A DNA stretch of 64,000 nt from contig NZ_SDPW01000001.1 of the NCBI RefSeq assembly GCF_004135645.1, positions 2,046,001-2,110,000 on the forward strand, written 5' to 3'. The stretch's first letter is position 1, and each line of letters starts with the position of its first letter. The notes below the pieces were generated by a model. The model worked only from the letters and a program-made list of their open reading frames with translations, did not search any database and was not told the DNA's origin. Positions 27,441 through 36,638 of this stretch are shown piece after piece. This stretch comes from Senegalimassilia faecalis. Its GTDB lineage: Bacteria > Actinomycetota > Coriobacteriia > Coriobacteriales > Eggerthellaceae. The translations under genes were made by a program, and so were the position numbers.

Positions 27441-27476
27441 TGTTCATTTTTGTAAAGGCTTTGTTAAATATGAACA
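27441..27476. promoter_or_regulatory. Operator-like inverted repeat upstream of the licC-licA fusion
   Basis: TGTTCATTTTT (27441-27451) and AAATATGAACA (27466-27476) form an imperfect 11-bp dyad separated by 14 bp, in the AT-rich space between licD and the fusion gene. Because the fusion protein carries its own winged helix, this is a natural candidate for its binding site (inference). Confidence 0.45.
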
Positions 27477-27500
27477 GACTGCGCGAACGTAATCTTCTTG

Positions 27501-28343
27501 TTACATGCAATCGCCAAAATCCAACACACTGGGCGCATGATTACGGCGCTGGTTCTCAGGCGGAAGCTCATTCCAAGTCGGACCGTATTGCGTCCGCAAA
27601 TACCCATCAATATCGGCAGGGGCGGAAAAGGTGTACCCCTCAAACTCAATTTCACTCGTCGGAAGCAGCATCTCACGAGGATATGGACTAACAGCAGCGT
27701 ACGAGGATGCCATCATAAACGCCGTATTTGCATCATCGTAAGCCGCCTTCGCTGACGCATCGAACCCCTTGGCAATGCGCGATGGGTTCATAAAGGCTCG
27801 AACCAATACGTGGGCAACGCGGCAACCAAAGCGCTCAACCGACCCAAGCGCTCCAGAATGAGGAACGACAATATGCTTCGAGTGATACAGATACGAAAGG
27901 CTCTGCCACATTATGCAGCGCCGCCGCTGTCGCTTGGCTTTAGCAGAATCCGAGCATACGGCATCGTATGGGAAGATATCTATAAATATACCCTGATCGA
28001 ATCCCGCCTCCTGCGATTCTTCCGTCTCGAAGCGTGTGCCCGTCAACATAACCTTTGCGAAAAGTGCAGCCTGGTGGGGATTATCCTCCGGGCGCGTAAC
28101 GCAATAGCGGTCCCCAAGAGCCTCGGGTGCCACCGCAAGAAAACGCTCGTAGTCGTCTCGAGGCATACCCAAATCAACATCGTCATCCCAAGGGATGAAT
28201 CCACCGTGGCGCCTGGCTCCCAAAATCGTCCCAGAATCCAAAAAATATGCGATACCGTGCTCTCGACACACGCAGTCAATATCCACAAGCATTCCCAGCT
28301 CCGTCAGCTGCAAGCGACGAAGTACTTGTTGGTTGTATTGCAT
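27501..28343 (-). CDS. licD: LicD family phosphocholine transferase
   Basis: A 280-residue LicD protein: AYFLDSGTILGARRHGGFIP followed by WDDDVDLGMPRDDYERFL (metal/phosphate-binding DDD), then IDIFPYDAVCSDSAKAK and a C-terminal YLRTQYGPTWNELPP motif. This is the full-length, typical arrangement of LicD enzymes, which move phosphocholine from CDP-choline to a glycan. It is the first gene of the minus-strand lic set and lies 108 bp upstream of the kinase/cytidylyltransferase fusion, so donor synthesis and transfer are encoded together. The acceptor is unknown. Confidence 0.92.
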   Translation of the reverse strand: MQYNQQVLRRLQLTELGMLVDIDCVCREHGIAYFLDSGTILGARRHGGFIPWDDDVDLGMPRDDYERFLAVAPEALGDRYCVTRPEDNPHQAALFAKVMLTGTRFETEESQEAGFDQGIFIDIFPYDAVCSDSAKAKRQRRRCIMWQSLSYLYHSKHIVVPHSGALGSVERFGCRVAHVLVRAFMNPSRIAKGFDASAKAAYDDANTAFMMASSYAAVSPYPREMLLPTSEIEFEGYTFSAPADIDGYLRTQYGPTWNELPPENQRRNHAPSVLDFGDCM

Positions 28344-28396
28344 CTATTCTCCCTACGTCTATCGTTTCAGCCCAAGCTGTATACATGCAGATAAGA

Positions 28397-28402
28397 TATA
28401 AT
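28397..28402 (+). promoter_or_regulatory. -10 element in the licD / GT2 divergent region
   Basis: A consensus TATAAT lies 50 bp upstream of the plus-strand GT2 start at 28452, in an AT-rich 108-bp divergent region. No convincing -35 is seen, so it may need an activator. Confidence 0.4.
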
Positions 28403-28451
28403 AGACTATTCTATTGCATTATCTTTCTCATGCTCAAGGAAGGCACAGCCA

Positions 28452-29336
28452 ATGGCATCTTCTAATGAATTATGCATATTCACGCCAACATATAATCGTG
28501 CATATTGTCTTTCTGACCTGTTTGATAGCCTTTGCCGCCAGACAACAATGCAGTTTGAATGGCTTATTGTGGATGACGGATCGACCGACAACACGCAAGA
28601 ACTCGTAAGTAACTTCCAAGCTAAAGGTCAGTTCCCGATAACCTATATCAAGCAAGCCAACGGAGGAAAGCAGCGCGCCTTCAATACCGGCGTCCAACAT
28701 TGCAAGAGCGAATTGTTCATGTGCGTTGATTCCGATGACACAGTACCCGTTGATATGGTTGCAACGATTTTAAACAAGTGGGGCGAAGTGCACGACGACC
28801 CAACGATTGCCGGCGTAATCGGCATGGACGGAAAAGATGTCGCAACGCCCTTGCAAACAAGTTTTCCAAAAGGTTTGCAATTCACTACGATGTGGGATCT
28901 CTACTACAAACATCATCACAAAGGAGATGTAGCGGTAGCTCACAGGACAGAGATTTTAAAACAGTATCCTTTTGATGTCGCGCCAAACGAGAAGTTTATC
29001 GCCGAGACGTATGTGTTTCATCAAATTGATCAGCATTATAAACTCGCCGTCATTCCAAAAATTCTGATAATTGCGAACTACCGCGCAGATGGCTATTCGG
29101 CAAACGTTAGAAAAGTCACGCGCGAAAACCCAATTGGATATATGAAACTTAAGCGGATGTATATCGAATACGCTGAGACCTGGCGGCTTCGCTTCTATGA
29201 AACTATCCTTTATATGGTAGGGTGTCATTTCGCGCAGCAAAGCGGCGCCATTAGCAATGCACCTTACCGGTTTTTGGCAGCAGCTGCTTGGTTACCAGCG
29301 CAAATACTCTGTCACACTGTATACCGGCCAAAATAA
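28452..29336 (+). CDS. GT2 family glycosyltransferase
   Basis: A 294-residue GT2 enzyme with CIFTPTYNRAYCLSDLFDSL, VDDGSTDNT, AFNTGVQ and MCVDSDDTVPVDM; EKFIAETYVFHQID is the later conserved acidic segment. AAGGAAGG lies eight bases before the ATG. This subfamily often occurs in capsule and LicD-containing loci. It starts a three-gene AT-rich unit with licD and a flippase (28452-31413), which probably arrived together and makes one decorated glycan. Specificity unknown. Confidence 0.88.
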   Translation: MASSNELCIFTPTYNRAYCLSDLFDSLCRQTTMQFEWLIVDDGSTDNTQELVSNFQAKGQFPITYIKQANGGKQRAFNTGVQHCKSELFMCVDSDDTVPVDMVATILNKWGEVHDDPTIAGVIGMDGKDVATPLQTSFPKGLQFTTMWDLYYKHHHKGDVAVAHRTEILKQYPFDVAPNEKFIAETYVFHQIDQHYKLAVIPKILIIANYRADGYSANVRKVTRENPIGYMKLKRMYIEYAETWRLRFYETILYMVGCHFAQQSGAISNAPYRFLAAAAWLPAQILCHTVYRPK

Positions 29337-29339
29337 GAA

Positions 29340-30143
29340 GTGATGAAGATGAAAGAAATCAGCGTCAGCGAACGCAAAAAGTTACAATTAGATATCCTTC
29401 AAAAAATCGATGTTCTATGCCGCGAACAAGGATTTCGATATTACTTAAATTCAGGTACCTTACTTGGCGCAGTGCGCCACAAGGGCTACATTCCTTGGGA
29501 CGATGACATAGATATAACGATGCCTAGACCAGATTATGAAGCGTTCTACCGATTCTTCAAAGAAAACAACACCGACGACGAAATGCAGCTGATTTCGTAT
29601 CGCGACAAAACATCGATATATCCATTCTTCAAAATGGTCAATCCAAAAACAATTGTGATTGAACACTACATTGATCCGAAATATCGCACGGGCGCATGGG
29701 TTGACATCTTTCCTCTTGACGGCGTTAAAAAGAACGACAGCGAACCATTCAAGTTAAACGCAAAAGCCCATGCAAAATATAATGTTGTTGTCGCTAATCC
29801 CAATTACGGAACGACTAAATTAAGAAAACTGGTTAAGCGAATCCTTGTTCCCCTATATCGCAAAAACGATATCTACGAAATCGCACGGAACCTTGATAAC
29901 CAAGTTGCCTCTACACCAATATGCCCTGAAAACGACGTCGCGCTCGTGGTCTGGAGCTACGGAGAACAAGAGCGTATGCCTTACAGCATACTCGAAGCCA
30001 CCGAACTAGAATTCGAGGGGAAAATGTTCCTTGCGCCTCGCGACTGGGATCAGTATTTAACATCCGTATACGGTCAATATATGGAACTTCCTCCTGTCGA
30101 CCAAAGAGAAACCCACTTCTGCACTGCGTATTGGAAAGACTAG
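29340..30143 (+). CDS. LicD family phosphotransferase
   Basis: A 267-residue LicD protein with YYLNSGTLLGAVRHKGYIP, WDDDIDITMPRPDYEAFY and VDIFPLDGVKKNDSEP, ending in VYGQYMELPPVDQRETH. It is the third LicD in the window and is closer to the one at 27501 than to the coiled-coil form at 15436. GTG at 29340 and ATGs at 29343 and 29349 are possible starts; none has a clear ribosome binding site, and the gene starts 3 bp after the GT2 stop, suggesting coupling. The transferred group may be phosphocholine or another phospho-alcohol. Confidence 0.88.
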   Translation: MMKMKEISVSERKKLQLDILQKIDVLCREQGFRYYLNSGTLLGAVRHKGYIPWDDDIDITMPRPDYEAFYRFFKENNTDDEMQLISYRDKTSIYPFFKMVNPKTIVIEHYIDPKYRTGAWVDIFPLDGVKKNDSEPFKLNAKAHAKYNVVVANPNYGTTKLRKLVKRILVPLYRKNDIYEIARNLDNQVASTPICPENDVALVVWSYGEQERMPYSILEATELEFEGKMFLAPRDWDQYLTSVYGQYMELPPVDQRETHFCTAYWKD

Positions 30144-30150
30144 AACAAAA

Positions 30151-31413
30151 ATGGCAGACAATGCGGATAACGGCCTTTCTCTAAAACAAAATATGTTTTG
30201 GAATTCGTTCGGCTCACTTGTATACCTAGGATGCCAGTGGCTCATTACCGTTCTGGTCGTAAGATTGACAAACGGTTACGATGTTGCTGGCATGCTATCT
30301 TTGGCAATGTCCGTTTACAACATGTTCTCGTCTCTTGCGTTGTACCGAATGTACACATATCAAGTTTCGGATGTGAAGCACGAAAACTCTGTTGGCGAAT
30401 ACTTTGCTTTCCGAATCCTCACTTGCAGCATTGCTTTGGCCTGCATAGCTGTCTACTCAATTGCAACCTGCGAACCAGCTGCTCTGCCTGCTATCATTGC
30501 TTATGCTGCATACAAAATCGCAAGCCTGCTCATAGACGTTTTGCATGGCCTTGATCAGCAATTTCGACGAATGGATCTTGTCGGAAAATCCCTCACCATG
30601 CAGGGCGTTGTTTCTCTGCTGATTTTTTGCATTGCGCAAGTACTCACAAGCAATCTCGTTATCACGCTCATTGCAATGACGGTAGCTATTATCGCAATAG
30701 GACTTTTGTACGATTTGCCGCAATCAACGCATTTCGAACCGCTAAAAATCGGAATCAGCCGTAAGAAAGCCTGGCATTTACTAAGCTATTGCTTCCCTAT
30801 CGTGGTTGCCGCTGTCGCTTGCGGAGCGGCCCCATCGCTCCCAAAGCAGATCTTATCGTCAATGGAAGGCACGACCGCTTTAGGAATATACGCTTCTGTT
30901 GCAGCACCAGTGACCATAATTCAAATGGGCGCAAGCTATATTTACAACCCTTTGCTAGGTTACTTTTCCGAAGCGTATGCGAAAAAGGACATGCATCACC
31001 TGTTTCTTCTTCTTGTAAAAGCAAGCCTTGGAATAGCCGCACTCGGAATCGTTGCAGCAGTTGCTCTTGAATTCCTGGGAGAACCGATTTTGACGCTCAT
31101 GTACGGAAGCGGCATCGCGCCGTACACATACCTTCTGATTCCCGCCATTATCTGCTCAATGATTACAGCTTATGTGTGGTTCTTGAACGATGTCCTTGTT
31201 GCACTCCGCAAGTTTCGTGGAAGCTTCATTGGCAATGTATGTGCTGCGGCTCTCTCAGTTCCTGCAGCATTCGCGTTCATACCGCTATTCGGAATGAACG
31301 GCGTCAGCTTTGCGAACATCGTTGCTTACGCAATAAGCGCCCTCATCATGATCATCTCCCTGGTCTCATCGTTTCGTAGCCGCACCCAATGCGCCTCAGA
31401 TGCCCAGGAATAA
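30151..31413 (+). CDS. Polysaccharide flippase (Wzx/PST family)
   Basis: A 420-residue protein with about 12 membrane helices. It matches the oligosaccharide flippase family in length and in the N-terminal layout (SLKQNMFWNSFGSLVYLGCQW, then LTNGYDVAGMLSLAMSVYNM). Such proteins move undecaprenyl-linked repeat units to the outer face for polymerisation or attachment. It lies 7 bp after licD, so decorated units are probably its cargo. No Wzy polymerase is recognised nearby. It is a third, mechanistically different export route beside the two ABC systems. Confidence 0.88.
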   Translation: MADNADNGLSLKQNMFWNSFGSLVYLGCQWLITVLVVRLTNGYDVAGMLSLAMSVYNMFSSLALYRMYTYQVSDVKHENSVGEYFAFRILTCSIALACIAVYSIATCEPAALPAIIAYAAYKIASLLIDVLHGLDQQFRRMDLVGKSLTMQGVVSLLIFCIAQVLTSNLVITLIAMTVAIIAIGLLYDLPQSTHFEPLKIGISRKKAWHLLSYCFPIVVAAVACGAAPSLPKQILSSMEGTTALGIYASVAAPVTIIQMGASYIYNPLLGYFSEAYAKKDMHHLFLLLVKASLGIAALGIVAAVALEFLGEPILTLMYGSGIAPYTYLLIPAIICSMITAYVWFLNDVLVALRKFRGSFIGNVCAAALSVPAAFAFIPLFGMNGVSFANIVAYAISALIMIISLVSSFRSRTQCASDAQE

Positions 31414-31428
31414 CTTCAATCCTGGGCA
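31401..31428 (+). terminator. Hairpin at the flippase stop codon
   Basis: A 9-bp perfect stem, TGCCCAGGA / TCCTGGGCA, spans the TAA of the flippase gene with a 10-base loop. No U-tract follows; it may act as a convergent-end stop or protect the 3' end. Confidence 0.4.
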
Positions 31429-31510
31429 CCAATAATCCGCAGCGTTGTCGCCGCTATCGCGGAAAGCCATATCACAGAATCAGCATTCCTACGATATGGT
31501 TTTCCGGCAT

Positions 31511-33152
31511 CTACTCGTTCAACGAAAGGCGTATTTTTAAATCTTTATCCGCATGTAAATCAACGCTATTTCGTGGCTTCAAATCGCAAAAGCCAAATAG
31601 GAGAAACAAAGGAATCGCTAAATGGAGCGCAAACATATATCGAAAATCACTTGCTGGGGCCGCAAGCAGAAAAGTTGCCCACAATATGATGAATGGAATA
31701 CAGAAGATTGCGCCTGAACATCGCTTCTTTATAACGGCAATGAAAAAGCAAAGAACCATAAGCCACGCCAATGATCCAATTGAATACAGATGCGGAAATG
31801 CTAATACGGCCAGATTTAGCGCATCATTCAAAAACGCTTCGCTGACTGGCCAGGAAAAGCCTGAATCAACGCTATCCTGCGTTGCAAAATCGCCAAGCCC
31901 CGAACCAACAACATACCAAGTATGAGACTTTAAACTCCAGTAGTCCTTTGTTTGGTCAATCCACGCTTTAACGTACGTTCCAGGATTGTTGATCCCTACA
32001 CGCACCCAAGCACAAACAAATGATGCTTTGTTACTCTCGAGAAATTCATCGTTAAAATCAGGCGCGAATTTTATATAGTTCGGTGATGAGCTGTCATACA
32101 AACTTCCCCAGCTTTCAAGCGGGAGAATCTGAGCAAGAAATACCTGGTCTTCCTCGGAAATGTCCCCTCCATCGTGAATGGCTTTTCCAATTTGCTGCAA
32201 CGGCACGCCAATTGCTTCCGAAAAATGAGCCGGGACAACATTTGCGAAAGAATAAATCGGGCCGGTAATCACGCAGTACAACAGCGCAACGCAAACGGTC
32301 AATCCACCCAAGTATTTTCTAAAATCACGAGATACCGCAAAAACGAATATCGCCATGGTCGCGATAACGGCAATGAACCCGTTGCTTCGAAGCAGACAGC
32401 AAGCCAACGCTATGAGCAGCACGCCCCCCCCGAAGCAGATGAGCGGCATATTGTTTCGGGTTCACCTTAATATCTACGAGTAGCAAGGCAAAGCAGGCAA
32501 ATAGCCCAGAGAAGACGACATCTTTCCAAACCGTTACAGAATACCAAACCAGCAACGGGTCCCAAAGCAGAAACGCAAAGCACGCGAGAGTGAGCGCTGG
32601 CCGAAGAAAAAGCTCGGACACCTTACGAACAATAAAGCCACAGCACAATGCCAGCACAAACAGATGGGCGAACGCGACAATCGCTGCGCTCGTCGCTTGA
32701 GAGAATCCAAACAACATGCAGGCGTTATATATGATGTAAATAAGGAAAACATACGCAGCAGGATGATGATTGTTGAGAGTATCGTAACGAAAATGATCGG
32801 ATTCGAAAGGCATCCCAGAGACCATTTTCAATATATCGATGCTATCGGTAGAAAAACATCCCGGGTACAAAGGAGCAAGGCCGAGTACCACCCATATCGC
32901 AATGAATGAAACCGCCGCAAATGCAAACAAACGCGTTCCACCATTTCGCGATCGCTCGCATTCGCCAGGCTTAAAGGAGAATCTTGCGAGCAAAGACAAA
33001 ACCACGAATACGAGAACGCCTAGGGGAAACGCGAGCGCGGCGCAAGATACCAAACCACTTCCGTTAGAATACAGAGGAAGCGTCAAAGATAGTGAACATG
33101 CGGCGGAGAAGACAATCCCCAAAAGGCAACCCTTGCTCGAGCCAAATGACAA
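31511..33152 (-). pseudogene. DUF6020-like multi-pass membrane protein, split at a G8 tract (frameshift or phase-variable)
   Basis: Two overlapping frames encode the halves of one membrane protein. The 5' half (start 33152) gives about 10 helices with YPGCFSTDSIDIL, NNHHPAAYVFL and SVTVWKDVVFSG, a pattern I associate with DUF6020/GT-C-like membrane proteins. Its frame leaves register at eight G on the minus strand (C run 32424-32431) and stops at 32325. The 3' half (GGVLLIALACCLLRSNG onward, to 31511) is in the next frame. Seven G instead of eight would join HLLR to GGVLLIALA and give one protein of about 546 residues. No other damage is visible. This could be reversible slippage, a fixed mutation or a sequencing error. 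The intact protein would handle a surface glycan at the membrane (inference). Confidence 0.75.
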
Positions 33153-33482
33153 TATGAGATACGAGGAAATCTGTTCACAGATATTGCTTTTGGAATTAGC
33201 TCCAAAGCATGCTTCGGTTTACCGTTTGTCATCAAATAATACCGAGCCTCTCACTATTGATTGAATGCGATGCAGAAATAATAGGATATCTTAGAAATCC
33301 TATGTCAACAACTTCACAACTTTGGAGAAGAACTCTAGTAGGGCTCGACGCCGTAATCGGAAAGCAACTGCGCGCACAAACGCCAAGTCGTTCCTGAGCC
33401 CCGCATTCCGTCGCTTTTGTTGCGCGTGCCGCCCTTCCGCTTCGCTGGTATATACTGAGCCTCTAGCGAAGAAAGGTTGCGC
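33153..33482. other. Intergenic region upstream of DUF4869 gene
   Basis: 330 bases without a supported gene. It contains TTCACAACTTTGG at 33313-33325, also found upstream of the DUF4143 gene at 39780-39792, and a TATACT at about 33450 that could be the -10 of the DUF4869 gene. Long frames here are on the opposite strand and show no family resemblance. Confidence 0.4.
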
Positions 33483-33935
33483 ATGCTCACGATTCACTAC
33501 GGCGATATGGACGGCGTGGTCTACAACACGTCAGTTTATTTCAACAACGTGTACTCCCCAGAATGGTTCGAGGACCCCTTTGCCCAAAAGGTTATCAAGG
33601 CGGTCGATCGTGGCGTTGTGCTGGGACCGAACGCTATCGAAACGAAAATTCTGGGCGTCATTCCCCCCGAGAAGCTATCAAGCGGAACTAAAACGCTCCT
33701 CCTTATGCATTTCATGCCAGAGCGCGTTTACAACGCCTCGAACTGCGGCGACAACTGTGCGCGATGGATACTGGCAATCGGCAAGGCTCAGGACATCACG
33801 ATCAACCTGTACCATCTTATGAACTTCGGCAATCGCCGCTTCACCATCCACGTGGCGAACACGAGCGAAACCGTGCACACCATGGATGAACTTGTTTTGG
33901 TTGCAGGCAAGTGCCTAAGGGAGGCTGCGCAATGA
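33483..33935 (+). CDS. DUF4869 domain protein
   Basis: A 150-residue protein that resembles the DUF4869 family over its full length: LTIHYGDMDGVVYNTSVYF at the start, PFAQKVIKAVDRGVVLGPN, then CGDNCARWIL near residue 100 and NFGNRRFTIHVANT. Function unknown. AAAGG lies six bases before the ATG at 33483. Its last codons overlap the next gene by the ATGA type of overlap, so the two proteins are made in a fixed ratio and probably work together. I recall this family beside the same type of P-loop protein in Firmicutes; that recollection needs a neighbourhood search. Confidence 0.8.
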   Translation: MLTIHYGDMDGVVYNTSVYFNNVYSPEWFEDPFAQKVIKAVDRGVVLGPNAIETKILGVIPPEKLSSGTKTLLLMHFMPERVYNASNCGDNCARWILAIGKAQDITINLYHLMNFGNRRFTIHVANTSETVHTMDELVLVAGKCLREAAQ

Positions 33936-34900
33936 AGGGGTCTTACCAGGTCATAGCGCGCAACAACAAGGTGCAGATCAAGCTGACGATATCGCGAAAC
34001 CTCACCATCCTGCAAGGAAACAGCGCAACCGGCAAAACAACCTTGATCGAGTTGATTGCCGCCTACGACGAGCTTGGCGAAGACAGCGGCGCCTTCGTCA
34101 ACTGCGCAGCGCCTTGCAAGGTCCTGGCGGGGCGTAACTGGATGCACGACCTAGCCGCTATCGAGAACAGCATCGTATTCGTCGACGAAGATAACGCCTT
34201 CATGCGAACGTACGAATTCGCACACGCAGCGCGCCACAGCAGCAACTACTACGTACTGGTCGCGCGCGAATCGCTGCCGCAGCTGCCCTACAGCGTGGAC
34301 GAGATCTACGGGCTTAGAAACACCAACCGATCGACCACGAAATATCCCGTGTATTCGCGCACATATGCTTCAACATACCGCGTTTATGGCGACGCCTCTT
34401 TCGATGGCTCAAGACCGGATGTGGTTGTTGTAGAGGATAGCAATTCAGGGTTTGAGTTCTTTAACGCTTTGTGCAAGCGCAGCGGCATCCCCTGCATAAG
34501 CGCTGGCGGGAAATCTAACGTTTACAACGCCGTACTCGAACGGCAAGAAAGCAACGTACTTGTCATCGCAGACGGCGCAGCGTTTGGACCCGAAATGGAA
34601 CTTCTGACCTCGCTCCAAAGGTTCAAGAATATCCAGCTTTTCCTTCCCGAATCGTTTGAGTGGCTTGTACTGCAATCAGGGCTGTTCAACGACAAGCAAA
34701 CGCGGGATATGCTTGCGAACCCCGCCGCATACATCGAGAGCGAAAGCTTCTTTAGCTGGGAGCAGTTTTTCACCCACGAGTTGATTGAGAAGACGCAAGG
34801 AACGTACCTGGCCTACGACAAATCAAAGCTCAGCAGTGCGTATCTTGATGACCATGTGAGCAAGAAGATCGAAGGGCGCTTGCCGCAACTTGGGTTGTAG
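33932..34900 (+). CDS. P-loop NTPase partner of DUF4869 (often named 'translation initiation factor 2')
   Basis: A 322-residue protein with Walker A GNSATGKTTLIELI at residues 30-43, a Walker B-like SIVFVDEDNAFM near 85 and SNYYVLVARESL near 105. The first half resembles the core of a small AAA/P-loop ATPase; the second half is unrecognised (VVVVEDSNSGFEFFNALC at about 167-184). I see no GTPase G-motifs (NKxD) and no initiation-factor domains, so an 'initiation factor' name would be wrong. Start at 33932 overlaps the DUF4869 stop by 4 bp. Role unknown; a two-component stress or defence unit is one guess. Confidence 0.75.
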   Translation: MKGSYQVIARNNKVQIKLTISRNLTILQGNSATGKTTLIELIAAYDELGEDSGAFVNCAAPCKVLAGRNWMHDLAAIENSIVFVDEDNAFMRTYEFAHAARHSSNYYVLVARESLPQLPYSVDEIYGLRNTNRSTTKYPVYSRTYASTYRVYGDASFDGSRPDVVVVEDSNSGFEFFNALCKRSGIPCISAGGKSNVYNAVLERQESNVLVIADGAAFGPEMELLTSLQRFKNIQLFLPESFEWLVLQSGLFNDKQTRDMLANPAAYIESESFFSWEQFFTHELIEKTQGTYLAYDKSKLSSAYLDDHVSKKIEGRLPQLGL

Positions 34901-34938
34901 CCCGTGAGCTAGCGCTGTCGCAGAGCCGCAAAGCCCCT

Positions 34939-35098
34939 CTACCGAAAGCGCTGGTTTACGTATTCGCCGAAGCCGGGCAGGGCGAACGAGAAGCTGCCGT
35001 CGACGCCCTCTTCAATGACGCCGGCGTCGAGCAGGCGCTGCGGTACGTCGACACAACCTACTTTACGGCTCGGTTTGCTCGCAAAGCGCGTCGCTCCG
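34939..35098 (-). pseudogene. C-terminal remnant of an ATPase-family gene
   Basis: A minus-strand frame ending at 34939 reads SKPSRKVGCVDVPQRLLDAG, then a VIEEG stretch and FSFALPGFGEYVNQRF before the stop. That resembles the winged-helix C-terminus of AAA/DUF4143-type ATPases. There is no start, and it lies directly downstream of the decayed DUF4143 gene, so it is probably a leftover of another copy. Confidence 0.5.
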
Positions 35099-36400
35099 CT
35101 AGCCCCACAGCCCCTTGTTCGCGACGGCGTAGAGCGGGACGTTGCGCATCCAGTCTTGCTGGCGGTAGGGCGAGAGCGAGAAGCGCACGGCGTTCACCTG
35201 CGGATTCGCCTGCTTGAACGCGCGCAAGCTTTTTGCGCGCAGGTTCTCTTCCGCCTTGACCTCCATTGCGTACACCGCCCCCTGGTCTTGCGCAAGGAAG
35301 TCGATCTCCCCCGTCGAGCTCTTGGCCGACCAGTAATAGGGCCCAACGCCGCAATCGGAAATCAGCTGTTGGCACACATACTGCTCCGTTAAGGCCCCTT
35401 TGAATTCGGTGAAGATCCCGCTTCCCTGCACGATGCTTGCGGCATCGACGCCGCTCATGGCGCCAAGCAGCCCGATGTCGAGCAGGAACACCTTGAACGC
35501 CTTGTGGTCGTCATGTGCAGACAGCGGAAGCGCAGGTTTTTTCACCCGGGAAACCGTGCTGATAAGGCCCGCCTGCTGAAGCCAAATGAGCGCATCCTCG
35601 AAATCCTTCGCACGAGCACCTTCGCGAATGTGCCCAAAGACGAACTTCTTGTTTTTGTGCGAGAGGTGCGCCGGAATAGAATGCCACGCATCAAGCGCCT
35701 TCGGGAACAGCCGCATGGGCATGCGCTTGGCGAAATCGCGGGTATAGTCCTCCAGAATTTAATTCTGCAATGCCCTGACCTGGGCGAAATCATCGCTTTC
35801 AACATACTCGTTCACCACTGCAGGCATGCCGCCAACTAAGTAATACGTTTTCAACGCAAGGACTTCGCGCTCGGAGAACGCCGCCATGGTCTGCGTGTCC
35901 TGCGAGTCGAGCAGCAGGCGCAGCGACCGATCGCCCGTCGCGTCAAGATATTCGCGAAAGCTAAGGGGGTGCAAGTTGAGGGTTTCGACCTTGCCGACCG
36001 GATAACCCGAGCCCTCGTGCGCCGACAGGCCCAGCAACGAGCCCGCCGCCGCAACCGCATACGCAGGAAGCTCCTCGCAAAAATACTTCAACGCCGTGAT
36101 TGCGCGCGGGTTGTCTGAATTTCATCGAGAACGATAAGCGTGGAACCCGGCTTGATCTCCTGCCGCGTTGCAAGCGAAAGCCCCCATGAGAACGCGCTGG
36201 GCATCGAAGCCTTCGTCGAAAAGTGCACTTGCCGCCTGATTGGAATCGAGGCTCACGTAGGCAACGTTGTCGAACTCGCGCTTGCCGAATTCCTTCAGCA
36301 ACCACGTTTTCCCAACTTGGCGCGCCCCGTTGAGGATAAGCGGCTTTCTGTTAGCCTTGCTCTTCCAAGCAACAAGCTGCTCCATCAAATAGCGCTCCAT
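35099..36400 (-). pseudogene. Decayed AAA+DUF4143 ATPase gene
   Basis: Three pieces of one ATPase are in different states. From ATG 36400: MERYLMEQLVAWKSK, then Walker A NGARQVGKTWLLKEF. The frame shifts near 36190 (five G where four restore GLSLATRQEIKPGS) and again near 36115 (EIQ needs one more G to reach DNPRAITALKYF). After ALQN there is an in-frame TAA at 35761, followed by ILEDYTRDFAKRMPM and the DUF4143 C-terminal nuclease-like part (STGEIDFLAQDQGAVYAMEVKAEE). Three lesions make this a dead gene rather than an error. Intact members have about 430-450 residues, are common in gut bacteria, and have no settled function. Confidence 0.88.
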
Positions 36401-36413
36401 AAGCACCTCATTC

Positions 36414-36495
36414 CATGTTCCGCCTAATTTCTGTCAATTTCCCCACTTTTAAGGCCTAAGAAGTGGGAAAAATCGCATTTTCCAGGCGGAACATG
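36414..36495 (-). promoter_or_regulatory. Nested inverted repeats upstream of the decayed DUF4143 gene
   Basis: The outer arms CATGTTCCGCC (36414-36424) and GGCGGAACATG (36485-36495) are a perfect 11-bp repeat. Inside lies a second dyad, TTTCCCCACTT / AAGTGGGAAA, around a TTAAGGCCTAA centre. The layout suggests two operator sites or a folded leader for the gene starting at 36400. Confidence 0.45.
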
Positions 36496-36638
36496 ACAAA
36501 CGCTTCTTTTCGAACTTCGTGCGCTGCTGCATATGCGGGCCAATCGCAATATCAAAACCTGAGCGAAATCGCGCAGCATTACGCTCTGCAACGTTTTTCG
36601 CGACACACCTCAGACAGCTGCACACACTCATCTAGACC

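Noticed and set aside
33932-34900. Translation initiation factor 2
   Set aside because: Only a P-loop is shared; no G-domain NKxD motif or IF2 domains are present.
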